A DNA stretch of 9,688 nucleotides, from the NCBI GenBank assembly GCA_003557825.1, contig PWNM01000331.1, forward strand, positions 1 through 9,688, in the 5' to 3' direction. The notes beneath the pieces were generated by a model. That model was not told the origin of the DNA, did not search any database, and saw only the letters and a list, made by a program, of their open reading frames with translations. Origin of the DNA: Candidatus Hydrogenedentota bacterium. Lineage in GTDB: Bacteria > Hydrogenedentota > Hydrogenedentia > Hydrogenedentales > SLHB01. The number at the start of each line of letters is the position of its first letter. Position 1 is the stretch's first letter. A program made the position numbers and the translations under genes. Shown here one piece after another: positions 1 through 6,094 of this stretch.

Positions 1-18
1 CCCGCCACTTAGACTATT

Positions 19-63
19 ACGCCGCAAGAACTTGCAAAGTCGTTTCCTGCGGCGTTTTTCTTT
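19..63 (+). terminator. Rho-independent terminator of an upstream gene outside the window
   Basis: An 8-bp perfect stem, ACGCCGCA (19-26) with TGCGGCGT (48-55), encloses a 21-nt loop. It is followed directly by a T-rich tract (GTTTTTCTTTGT, 54-65) on the plus strand. This is the classic intrinsic terminator layout, so a rightward gene probably ends just left of the window. The loop is longer than usual. No coding sequence is recognisable in positions 1-18. Confidence 0.75.
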
Positions 64-103
64 GTCCTTCCGTCGATGGTCTAAATTGGTTCCACAGGGG
101 TTC

Positions 104-121
104 CTGGCAGCCCAATTGCTT
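104..121 (+). promoter_or_regulatory. Sigma-54 type (-24/-12) promoter upstream of the helicase gene
   Basis: CTGGCAGCCCAATTGCTT carries the invariant GG (106-107) and GC (118-119) with exactly 10 bp between them, in the consensus context TGGCA-N6-TTGCT. Transcription would start near 131, giving a leader of about 87 nt before the helicase start at 218. The match is as good as the one before amtB. A sigma-54 promoter for a housekeeping-type helicase is unexpected, and the enhancer site it would need should lie partly left of the window, so function is inferred only. Confidence 0.5.
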
Positions 122-157
122 CAGCCAACATGAAGGATGCGCCTCGCACGCTGTCCT

Positions 158-166
158 TGGTACAAT
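158..166 (+). promoter_or_regulatory. Extended -10 promoter candidate for the helicase gene
   Basis: TGGTACAAT fits the extended -10 pattern (TG-n-TATAAT, five of six in the hexamer). The predicted start is near 173 and the leader about 45 nt. No convincing -35 hexamer lies 16-18 bp upstream. It would give sigma-70-type transcription independent of the -24/-12 element at 104-121. Confidence 0.35.
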
Positions 167-217
167 CCCGCTCCTGCTAATACATCCTCATAAACCCATA
201 GCCAAGGAGTCATCCGG

Positions 218-2272
218 TTGTCCCATTGTCATGATGCGTTGCTTGATGGACTGAATCCCCAACAGGCCGAGGCGGTCCGTCGCACGGAGGGACCGGTGTT
301 GGTGCTGGCGGGCGCCGGGAGCGGCAAGACCCGAGTAATCACAACGCGCATCGCCTACCTGATTGCAACAGACAAAGCGGCGCCCAGCAGCATCCTCGCA
401 TTGACCTTCACCAACAAGGCCGCCGAGGAAATGCGCGAGCGTGTGGCCGAGGTCATCGGAAAGGAAGCCGCCGGACAGGTCGTTCTCTCTACGTTCCACT
501 CGTTTTGCGTACGCGTGTTGCGCGCCGAGATCGAGCACCTGGGATTTCGGAGGAACTTCACCATCTCGACGGAGAGCGACACGCGGACGTTGCTGCGCCG
601 GTGTCTGCATGACCTAACCCACGGCAAGGAGTCGTACGATCCGGCCATCTTCCTCGGAAAAATCGGCGAGGTAAAAAACGCAGGACTCGATAGGCCCAAG
701 CCGGTGAAGGCCAAGGCAAAGACTACTGCCGCTCGGGACCGCTATGATGACCAGTTTGGCGAGGTCTTTGATCGTTATCAGTCGGCGCTGCGCGCAGCCA
801 ATGCGATGGACTTTGACGACCTGCTCATGCTCACCTTGAAATTGTGGCGTGAGCACCCCGAGGTGCGTGCTCGATATCAAAAGCAGTTCCGCTATATTCT
901 CGTCGACGAGTACCAGGATACGAATCGCGTACAGTACGAGCTGCTGCGGATCCTGGCCGGAGACCACCGCAACCTGTGTGTGGTAGGAGATGACGACCAA
1001 TCGATCTACAGTTGGCGTGGGGCCGATCTGCGCAACATTTTGAGCATCGAAAAGGACTTCCCCGAGGCCCATGTGGTGCGGCTCGAACAAAACTACCGGT
1101 CTACTGTCACCATTCTCAACGCAGCCAACCAGGTCATCGCCCACAATTCCCAGCGCCGGCCCAAGAACCTGTGGAGTGCCCTGGGCGCCGGGCGATCCCT
1201 CGATTGGTTTACCGTAGCCAACGAAGAACAAGAGGCCCGCGAAGCCGTGGGATGGCTCCGCTATATCCAAAGCAAAAGCGACGCGAAGTACAGCGATTTT
1301 GCCATTCTCTACCGGTCAAATCAGCAATCCCGTCCGTTCGAGATCGCCTTTCGCCAGGCCGAGATTCCCTATGTGGTCATTGGCGGACAGGATTTCTACG
1401 AACGCGCCGAGATCAAGGATGTGGTGTCTTATTTGAAGGTGATGGTCAATCCACGGGACGAAGCAGCGTTCCTGCGGATCGTCAACGTCCCCCGACGGGG
1501 CATCGGCGACACGACCTTGCACCGGGTCCACGATTATTGCCGGGCCCATTCCGTGGGGACCATTAAAGGACTGCGGGCGTTGCTCGACCGGGACGGCCTA
1601 CCGCAAAATACCCAAGCGGGCATCCGCGAGATCCTCGACATCATCACCACCTATCGCAAGCGCTTTCGCACGCCGGGCATGTCGCTAACGGACACCATCC
1701 TTGATCTGATTGAGCGCATCGACTACCGCGGCGAAGTATTCCGATCGTGCCGTTCCGCCGATCAGTTCAAGTTCCGCTGGAGCAATGTGGAGGCTTTGCT
1801 CGATTCGATAGGCGAGTACGAAAATTCGACCTCAAGTCCCAGCTTGTCCGACTTCCTCGACCGAAGCGCATTGACGAACGACGATGATCGTTTTGCCAGA
1901 ACCCAGCGCCGTCAACAGGGCGTGACCTTGATGACCATTCACAGCGCCAAAGGACTCGAATTTCCTTTCGTGTTCATCGTGGGCGTCGAAGAAGGCATCC
2001 TGCCCCATGCGAAGAGCCTCAACGACGGGGCCATTGAGGAGGAGCGCCGTTTGTTCTATGTGGCCCTGACCCGGGGACAACGGCATGTGACCCTTTTCGA
2101 GGCGGCCTCGCGTGAACGGGGCGAGAAGCGCATCCCGAGTCAGCCGAGCCGTTTTCTGTCCGAGATTCCGCCCGAACTGATGCGCCAACAAATACGAGCC
2201 GTTCGCGACATGGAAGAAGCGCCCCGCGAGCAAAAGCCTGCCTCCAAACGCCGGCGCGCCAGTCGTAAGTAA
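218..2272 (+). CDS. Superfamily 1A DNA helicase, Rep/PcrA/UvrD family
   Basis: ATP-driven 3'-5' DNA helicase/translocase acting in repair or replication restart in the cytoplasm. All family motifs are visible: Q-motif LNPQQAEAV (12-20), Walker A AGAGSGKT (31-38), motif Ia LTFTNKAAEEM (62-72), Walker B DEYQDT (230-235), motif III GDDDQSIYSWRGA (257-269), motif IV QNYRST (291-296), motif V TIHSAKGLEF (573-582) and motif VI EERRLFYVALTR (608-619). The 684 aa compare with about 673 for E. coli Rep and 720 for UvrD. The C-terminal PSRFLSEIPPEL segment and GDDDQSIYSWRGA look most like Rep, but Rep, PcrA and UvrD cannot be separated without a tree. The tail after 670 is short and basic (KRRRASRK). 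The start is TTG, chosen because AAGGAG (203-208) lies 9 nt upstream and no in-frame ATG lies nearby; the ATGs at 231 and 234 are out of frame. It is monocistronic as seen here, convergent with the PII gene. Confidence 0.95.
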   Translation: MSHCHDALLDGLNPQQAEAVRRTEGPVLVLAGAGSGKTRVITTRIAYLIATDKAAPSSILALTFTNKAAEEMRERVAEVIGKEAAGQVVLSTFHSFCVRVLRAEIEHLGFRRNFTISTESDTRTLLRRCLHDLTHGKESYDPAIFLGKIGEVKNAGLDRPKPVKAKAKTTAARDRYDDQFGEVFDRYQSALRAANAMDFDDLLMLTLKLWREHPEVRARYQKQFRYILVDEYQDTNRVQYELLRILAGDHRNLCVVGDDDQSIYSWRGADLRNILSIEKDFPEAHVVRLEQNYRSTVTILNAANQVIAHNSQRRPKNLWSALGAGRSLDWFTVANEEQEAREAVGWLRYIQSKSDAKYSDFAILYRSNQQSRPFEIAFRQAEIPYVVIGGQDFYERAEIKDVVSYLKVMVNPRDEAAFLRIVNVPRRGIGDTTLHRVHDYCRAHSVGTIKGLRALLDRDGLPQNTQAGIREILDIITTYRKRFRTPGMSLTDTILDLIERIDYRGEVFRSCRSADQFKFRWSNVEALLDSIGEYENSTSSPSLSDFLDRSALTNDDDRFARTQRRQQGVTLMTIHSAKGLEFPFVFIVGVEEGILPHAKSLNDGAIEEERRLFYVALTRGQRHVTLFEAASRERGEKRIPSQPSRFLSEIPPELMRQQIRAVRDMEEAPREQKPASKRRRASRK

Positions 2273-2277
2273 GCCAA

Positions 2278-2307
2278 ACGCCCCCGAAGCCGAAGCTCCG
2301 GGGGCGT
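2278..2307. terminator. Bidirectional terminator hairpin between the convergent helicase and PII genes
   Basis: A 9-bp GC-rich stem (2278-2286 with 2299-2307) continues, after one A/C mismatch, into 3 more pairs (2288-2290 with 2295-2297) closed by a CGAA loop. On the minus strand it is followed by TTTGGCTTACTT, which is moderately T-rich. On the plus strand the tail is poor in T (CGATTAACG). It sits 5 nt after the helicase stop and 28 nt after the PII stop, so it can serve both genes, probably better for the leftward operon. Confidence 0.65.
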
Positions 2308-2335
2308 CGATTAACGAATCATAGAAGGATAGGGG

Positions 2336-2677
2336 CTATCCGATGGCCGCCGATCCAATCTCACCGGTTCGGATGCGGATGCAGTCCGCCAGATCGACAA
2401 CAAATATCTTTCCGTCGCCAATCTTGCCGGTCTTCGCACCGGCGATGATGGCATCGATGGTCGGTTTCGCGTAGTCATCGTTGACGGCGATCTCGATACG
2501 AACCTTTTTCAGAAGGTTCACCTCGATGTCCACGCCGCGGTAGGACTCGTGGAACCCGCCCTGCTGCCCGCAGCCGAGGGCATTGGTGACCGACATCTTC
2601 GTCACGTCACGCTCATAGAGGGCCTGTTTAACCGCATTCAGCTTCTCGGGCTGAATATAGGCGATAATGAGTTTCAT
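2336..2677 (-). CDS. glnK: PII nitrogen-regulatory signal protein (GlnK-type, paired with AmtB), lacking Tyr51
   Basis: Trimeric sensor of ATP/ADP and 2-oxoglutarate that docks on AmtB and other nitrogen-control targets. The 113 aa align without gaps to E. coli GlnB (112 aa) as far as the C-terminal tail. The T-loop spans about 37-55, the B-loop TGKIGDGKIF is at 83-92, and C-loop Arg101 and Arg103 are in RIRTG (101-105). Gln39 and Lys58, which bind 2-oxoglutarate, are kept, as is Arg47, which enters the AmtB pore in the E. coli complex. Residue 51 is Ile, not the uridylylated Tyr, and residue 49 is Val, not the Ser phosphorylated in cyanobacteria. Positions 36-41 read CGQQGG, unlike FGRQKG of enteric PII. 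AGGAGA (2685-2690) lies 7-8 nt before the ATG. It is 42 nt downstream of amtB and almost certainly co-transcribed; the glnK name follows that linkage. Confidence 0.93.
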   Translation of the reverse strand: MKLIIAYIQPEKLNAVKQALYERDVTKMSVTNALGCGQQGGFHESYRGVDIEVNLLKKVRIEIAVNDDYAKPTIDAIIAGAKTGKIGDGKIFVVDLADCIRIRTGEIGSAAIG

Positions 2678-2719
2678 AGTGTATTCTCCTATCTGTGTCT
2701 TTTTCGTGACGTGCCGCGA

Positions 2720-4069
2720 TTACTGAGTGACGAAGATCTGGAAGCCGGTATATGCCTCCATGCCATGCTCGCCAATGTCCAATCCCTTGAGTTCCTCGTC
2801 TTCCGAAACCCGCAGACCGACGGTGGCTTTAAGGATGGAGAACAGGATCAACCCGGCTCCAAAGGCCCAGACGAAGGCAACCAGTACGCCGACGAGCTGG
2901 ATACCGATCTGGCTGATACCGCCGCCATAGAACAGACCTTCTTCGAGGGCAAACAAGCCGACCGCCAAGGTTCCCCACGCGCCACAGACGCCGTGGACAC
3001 TGACCGCGCCGACCGGGTCGTCGACCTTGAGCACCCGATCGATGAAGGTCACGCTGAACACCACCAGTGCGCCGCCGATGAGCCCGATGATGAGTGCCCC
3101 AATGGGGGATACCACATCACACGGGGCGGTGATGGAAACCAAACCGGCCAAGGCTCCGTTGAAGGTCATCGACATATCTGCCTTCTTGAAGATGGCCCAT
3201 GAGGTAAACATGGCTGCGACGGCGCCACCTGCTGCGGAGAGGTTGGTGGTCACGGCAATATAGCCGATCATGCCATCGCCGAAGGTCGTGCTGCCGGGGT
3301 TGAACCCAAACCATCCCAGCCATAGGATGAATACCCCGAGCGCTGCCAGGGCCATGCTATGCCCCGGAATCGCCTTGGGAGAACCATCGGGACCGTACTT
3401 GCCTTTACGGGCTCCAAGGACGATAGCCCCTGCTAGGCCGATCCAGGCCCCTACCGAATGGACCACCGTGCTGCCGGCGAAGTCCATAAAGCCCATGCCT
3501 TCGAGCCAGCCTCCGGCGTCTTCGTGCAGCAAGCTACCCCAGGCCCATGCACCAAATACCGGGTAGATGAACACGGAGATGACCGCGCTGAAGATGAGAT
3601 AGCTCACGAACTTTGTCCGCTCAGCCATGGCTCCCGAAACAATCGTAGCTGCCGTAGCGGCGAACACCGTTTGGAAGATCAGGAACGTCCAGTCCCACTG
3701 GGTCTCCCAACCTTCCGAACCGATGGCTACGCCGCTGAGCAGAAAGTCCGTTGTGCCGAACCAGCCGCCCATGGCCTTCTGGCCGAACATCAGCCCAAAG
3801 CCGATAAAGAAGAACCCGATGGACCCAATCGAGAAGTCCATAATATTCTTCATCAGGATATTCACGGTGTTTTTGGACCGGGTTAGTCCCGCCTCGACCA
3901 TGGCAAATCCGGCCTGCATGAACATGACCAAGAAGGCCGCCACGCTGGTCCATACCACGTTGAGGTTGGCTTGTAAGTCCTCGACTGTCATCGCCTCGTC
4001 CGCCATTGCCGGCGCTGCGCATAAAAGCGCCAACGTTAGCGCCACCCCTGTAATTCGTTTCTTGTTCAT
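2720..4069 (-). CDS. amtB: Ammonium channel/transporter AmtB
   Basis: Inner-membrane trimeric channel for ammonium uptake under nitrogen limitation. A signal peptide (1-23, ending APAMA before DEA) is followed by about 11 membrane helices in 449 aa, usual for bacterial Amt. The functional residues have clear counterparts: Phe136 and Phe256 (the Phe gate; FQTVF and WFGFN), Trp177 and Ser260 (outer recruitment site), Asp196 (DFAGSTVVH), and the pore His pair His204 and His359 (HGVCGAWG). The cytoplasmic tail keeps DEELKGLDIGEHGMEAY (424-440), the region that in E. coli AmtB contacts GlnK, so PII control is expected. AAAAGGAG (4078-4085) lies 8 nt before the ATG. It is first in an operon with the PII gene; the more usual order is glnK-amtB. 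It is preceded by a sigma-54 promoter and a sigma-54 activator gene, pointing to nitrogen-responsive expression. Confidence 0.96.
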   Translation of the reverse strand: MNKKRITGVALTLALLCAAPAMADEAMTVEDLQANLNVVWTSVAAFLVMFMQAGFAMVEAGLTRSKNTVNILMKNIMDFSIGSIGFFFIGFGLMFGQKAMGGWFGTTDFLLSGVAIGSEGWETQWDWTFLIFQTVFAATAATIVSGAMAERTKFVSYLIFSAVISVFIYPVFGAWAWGSLLHEDAGGWLEGMGFMDFAGSTVVHSVGAWIGLAGAIVLGARKGKYGPDGSPKAIPGHSMALAALGVFILWLGWFGFNPGSTTFGDGMIGYIAVTTNLSAAGGAVAAMFTSWAIFKKADMSMTFNGALAGLVSITAPCDVVSPIGALIIGLIGGALVVFSVTFIDRVLKVDDPVGAVSVHGVCGAWGTLAVGLFALEEGLFYGGGISQIGIQLVGVLVAFVWAFGAGLILFSILKATVGLRVSEDEELKGLDIGEHGMEAYTGFQIFVTQ

Positions 4070-4099
4070 ACGCTGTGCTCCTTTTGCTTAGCCCTAGTT

Positions 4100-4126
4100 C
4101 AGAGTCGCCTCACTGCGGACGCTCTG
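4100..4126 (-). other. Hairpin in the amtB leader
   Basis: CAGAG (4100-4104) pairs with CTCTG (4122-4126), and CGC (4106-4108) with GCG (4115-4117), across a small internal loop. It lies just upstream of the amtB ribosome site, inside the leader of about 150 nt predicted from the sigma-54 start. I recognise no riboswitch family in the leader (4070-4221), and the structure may be incidental. Confidence 0.25.
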
Positions 4127-4231
4127 GCTGTCACCTTATCCGATGCGAAGTGGGTTCGTGCCGGATGTGGTCAAGCCTCCACGGACGACCGAGGTACAGC
4201 CTAGCTGCCCGGAAGGCGTTTGGCGGCATAG

Positions 4232-4248
4232 AGCAATTCGAATGCCAA
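4232..4248 (-). promoter_or_regulatory. Sigma-54 (-24/-12) promoter of amtB-glnK
   Basis: Read on the minus strand the element is TTGGCATTCGAATTGCT. GG and GC are separated by exactly 10 bp and the core is TGGCA-N6-TTGCT, a near-consensus sigma-54 site. The predicted start is near 4221, leaving a leader of about 150 nt to the amtB ATG at 4069. The gene just upstream on the same strand encodes a sigma-54 activator, which supports the call. Nothing else gene-like is supported in 4070-4407. Confidence 0.8.
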
Positions 4249-4338
4249 AAACAAAGGGGGCGAGCTAACCAATTGCTATCAAGGAGGTTATCGAGCAGGA
4301 CAGAAGGAAATTCCAGCTTAGATCGGAACCGCTGCTTT

Positions 4339-4381
4339 ACAAAATTGTAGGAATTTCGCTATTGCGACACAAGGATGTAGG
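4339..4381 (-). promoter_or_regulatory. Tandem putative activator-binding sites upstream of the amtB promoter
   Basis: Two 13-bp direct repeats, ACAAAATTGTAGG (4339-4351) and ACAAGGATGTAGG (4369-4381), start 30 bp apart, close to three helical turns. They match at 10 of 13 positions. The first is also a perfect inverted repeat, TACAA-AA-TTGTA (4338-4349). They lie about 125 and 155 bp upstream of the predicted start, the usual place for sigma-54 enhancers. Other symmetry overlaps them: TCGC-TATT-GCGA (4356-4367) and GACAC-N11-GTGTC (4366-4386). No canonical NifA site (TGT-N10-ACA) is present, so the regulator that binds here is inferred. Confidence 0.45.
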
Positions 4382-4407
4382 GTGTCAAATTGGAAGCCCG
4401 GTTTCTT

Positions 4408-5976
4408 CTAATCGGTTCGTGATTCGCGGTAGACTCGGGGCTCGATGCCGTATTTATCGACGCGCAATCCCATGATGCGTTCGGTGATGCCGAGTTGTTT
4501 GGCCGCTTTGGCTTTGTTTCCGCGGTTATTCTTGAGGGCCTCGATAATCAGCTCGCGTTCGAGGCTCTCCAGAGCCGAATCGAGGGTTTGCCGAATACCG
4601 GTATCGGTTGATTCGGCCGATTGCAGCGTAGGCGGCAGGTGATTTCCGTGAAGCACCTCATCATTGCTAAGCAGCACGGCCCGTTCAATGCAGTTTTCCA
4701 GCTCGCGGACGTTTCCCGGCCAATGGTAGCTGGTGAGCATGTCGATGGCCGGCGTCGAGATACGGCGGATATTCTTATGGTTGGACTTGCTGTATTTCTC
4801 GACAAAATGGTTGGCCAGGTCCAAGATGTCGGCTCGACGGTCTCGCAATGGGGGAATATGAATCGGGAATACATTGAGCCGGTAATACAGGTCTTGGCGA
4901 AACTGGTTTTCCGTCATGAGCTCTTCGATATGGCGGTTGGTTGCGGCTATGATCCGGACATTGACCTTGATGGTGTCCGTCCCGCCGACACGCTCGAATT
5001 CACGCTCCTGCAAAACGCGGAGCAAACGGACCTGCATCATGGGCGACAGGTCGCCGATCTCGTCGAGGAAGATGCTCCCGCCGTCGGCCAGCTCGAATCG
5101 GCCCTTTCGCTGGGCGATAGCATTGGTAAAGGCGCCTTTCTCGTGGCCAAACAGTTCGCTTTCAATCACCGTTTCAGGCAAAGCGGCGCAGTTGACCTTG
5201 ATGAAAGGCTTCTTGGCACGCAGACTGTTGTAGTGGATGGCCTGGGCCACCAGTTCCTTCCCCACCCCGCTTTCACCCCGAATGAGGACGGTACTCTCAC
5301 TCTCAGCTACCTGGGCGATGAGGTCAAACACTTCCTGCATGGCACTCGAATTGCCGATGATGTTGGCGGGGCGGAACCGGTCTTTCAGTTTAAGCTGGAG
5401 CCGTTCGTTTTCGTCGAGCAGGCGTTGACGCTCTTCGAGGGTTTCCTGGCGTAGTTTGACCGCCTGGGCGATCATCGACGCAATGATCGATAGCAACCGA
5501 AGATCCTCATCCAGGCTTTCCGTATCCCGGAACAACCGATCGACGCTCAACGCGCCGCACGTCTCCGTGCCCATCTTGATGGGGACGCACACAAAAGAAA
5601 TATCTTCGCGGGAAGCATCGCCACGAGCTCCTGTACGGTCCAAAAAACGGGGTTCCTCCGAAATGCGAGGGACAACCATGGGCTTGCCCGATTGGACGAC
5701 CCGGCCAATGATGCCCTCTCCCGGTCTATACCTGCCCCGTTCCTGCTGTGAAGCGGAAAGGCCATGGGCTGCCTCGATGATGATATCGCCGGTCTGGCGG
5801 TTGAGCAGCGTCAATGTTCCACGAACCATGCCCGTATGCTTGGCAATGGCATCCAGTACCGGCCCAACAGCGTCGCGCAGTTCCATGCTGCTGTCCAACA
5901 CCTGACTAATCTCGAAAAGCAGGGCGAGTTCCGATACCTCATCGCGTACGGCCGAGGTGATGAAAGGGTCATTCAT
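4408..5976 (-). CDS. NifA-like sigma-54-dependent transcriptional activator (GAF-AAA+-Fis HTH)
   Basis: Enhancer-binding ATPase that remodels sigma-54 RNA polymerase. Residues are numbered from an upstream TTG at 6009. An N-terminal GAF sensor spans about 27-187. The AAA+ domain (about 215-450) has Walker A GESGVGKE (245-252), the sigma-54-contact loop GAFTNA (292-297, usually GAFTGA), Walker B SIFLDEIGD (312-320), arginine fingers Arg371 and Arg377, and sensor II WPGNVRELEN (430-439). A Fis-type helix-turn-helix occupies about 482-522 (KAKAAKQLGITERIMGLRV). There is no receiver domain, so it is not a two-component regulator; architecture and length match NifA. I chose ATG 5976 over TTG 6009 (11 residues longer) because neither has a good ribosome site and the conserved GAF region begins after both. 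Its position directly upstream of a sigma-54-driven amtB-glnK pair suggests it activates them in response to nitrogen or redox state. No nif genes are in view. Confidence 0.92.
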   Translation of the reverse strand: MNDPFITSAVRDEVSELALLFEISQVLDSSMELRDAVGPVLDAIAKHTGMVRGTLTLLNRQTGDIIIEAAHGLSASQQERGRYRPGEGIIGRVVQSGKPMVVPRISEEPRFLDRTGARGDASREDISFVCVPIKMGTETCGALSVDRLFRDTESLDEDLRLLSIIASMIAQAVKLRQETLEERQRLLDENERLQLKLKDRFRPANIIGNSSAMQEVFDLIAQVAESESTVLIRGESGVGKELVAQAIHYNSLRAKKPFIKVNCAALPETVIESELFGHEKGAFTNAIAQRKGRFELADGGSIFLDEIGDLSPMMQVRLLRVLQEREFERVGGTDTIKVNVRIIAATNRHIEELMTENQFRQDLYYRLNVFPIHIPPLRDRRADILDLANHFVEKYSKSNHKNIRRISTPAIDMLTSYHWPGNVRELENCIERAVLLSNDEVLHGNHLPPTLQSAESTDTGIRQTLDSALESLERELIIEALKNNRGNKAKAAKQLGITERIMGLRVDKYGIEPRVYRESRTD

Positions 5977-6020
5977 TGCAAAGGGAGTCCCGGTAGTTTT
6001 TTTACCCAAAATACTGCCCG

Positions 6021-6039
6021 CGGCGTATGCCCGACGCCG
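6021..6039 (-). other. Inverted repeat in the leader of the activator gene
   Basis: CGGCGT (6021-6026) and ACGCCG (6034-6039) form a perfect 6-bp stem with a 7-nt loop. It lies downstream of the predicted start near 6046 and a few bases before the TTG at 6009, so it would fold in the mRNA leader. It could also be a weak terminator for the MATE gene, but the nearest T run (TTTT) is about 10 nt further on. Confidence 0.35.
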
Positions 6040-6051
6040 TAAAGCTACTTA

Positions 6052-6081
6052 AATGTAGGAAAAATGGAACCAATTTGTCAA
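6052..6081 (-). promoter_or_regulatory. Sigma-70 type promoter of the activator gene
   Basis: On the minus strand a perfect -35 TTGACA (6076-6081) is followed after 18 bp by TACATT (6052-6057, four of six in the -10). The predicted start is near 6046. It lies in the 85-nt gap between the MATE stop codon and the upstream TTG. A third, weaker copy of the amtB-upstream repeat (6047-6059; CCTACATTTAAGT on the minus strand) overlaps the -10, which would suit repression by the activator itself. Confidence 0.5.
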
Positions 6082-6094
6082 ATGGAGGAACGAT

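Noticed and set aside
614..1270. 218-aa open frame antisense to the helicase gene
   Set aside because: It is a shadow frame opposite fully conserved helicase motifs, as are the other long antisense frames inside amtB, the activator and the cyclase.
4075..4350. 91-aa open frame on the plus strand opposite the amtB promoter region
   Set aside because: It has low-complexity, unlikely composition and no ribosome site, and it overlaps the sigma-54 promoter and repeat sites that explain this region.
4338..4398. Canonical NifA upstream site (TGT-N10-ACA)
   Set aside because: I checked every TGT in this stretch at the required spacing and none is followed by ACA.
5213..5230. TTGGCACGCAGACTGTTG as a sigma-54 promoter
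   Set aside because: The -12 element has GT instead of the required GC and it lies inside the activator coding sequence, on the strand opposite to that gene.
6021..6039. Intrinsic terminator of the MATE gene
   Set aside because: The hairpin is not followed directly by a T tract, and it lies downstream of the activator promoter, so terminating there would block the activator mRNA. It is kept only as a leader hairpin.
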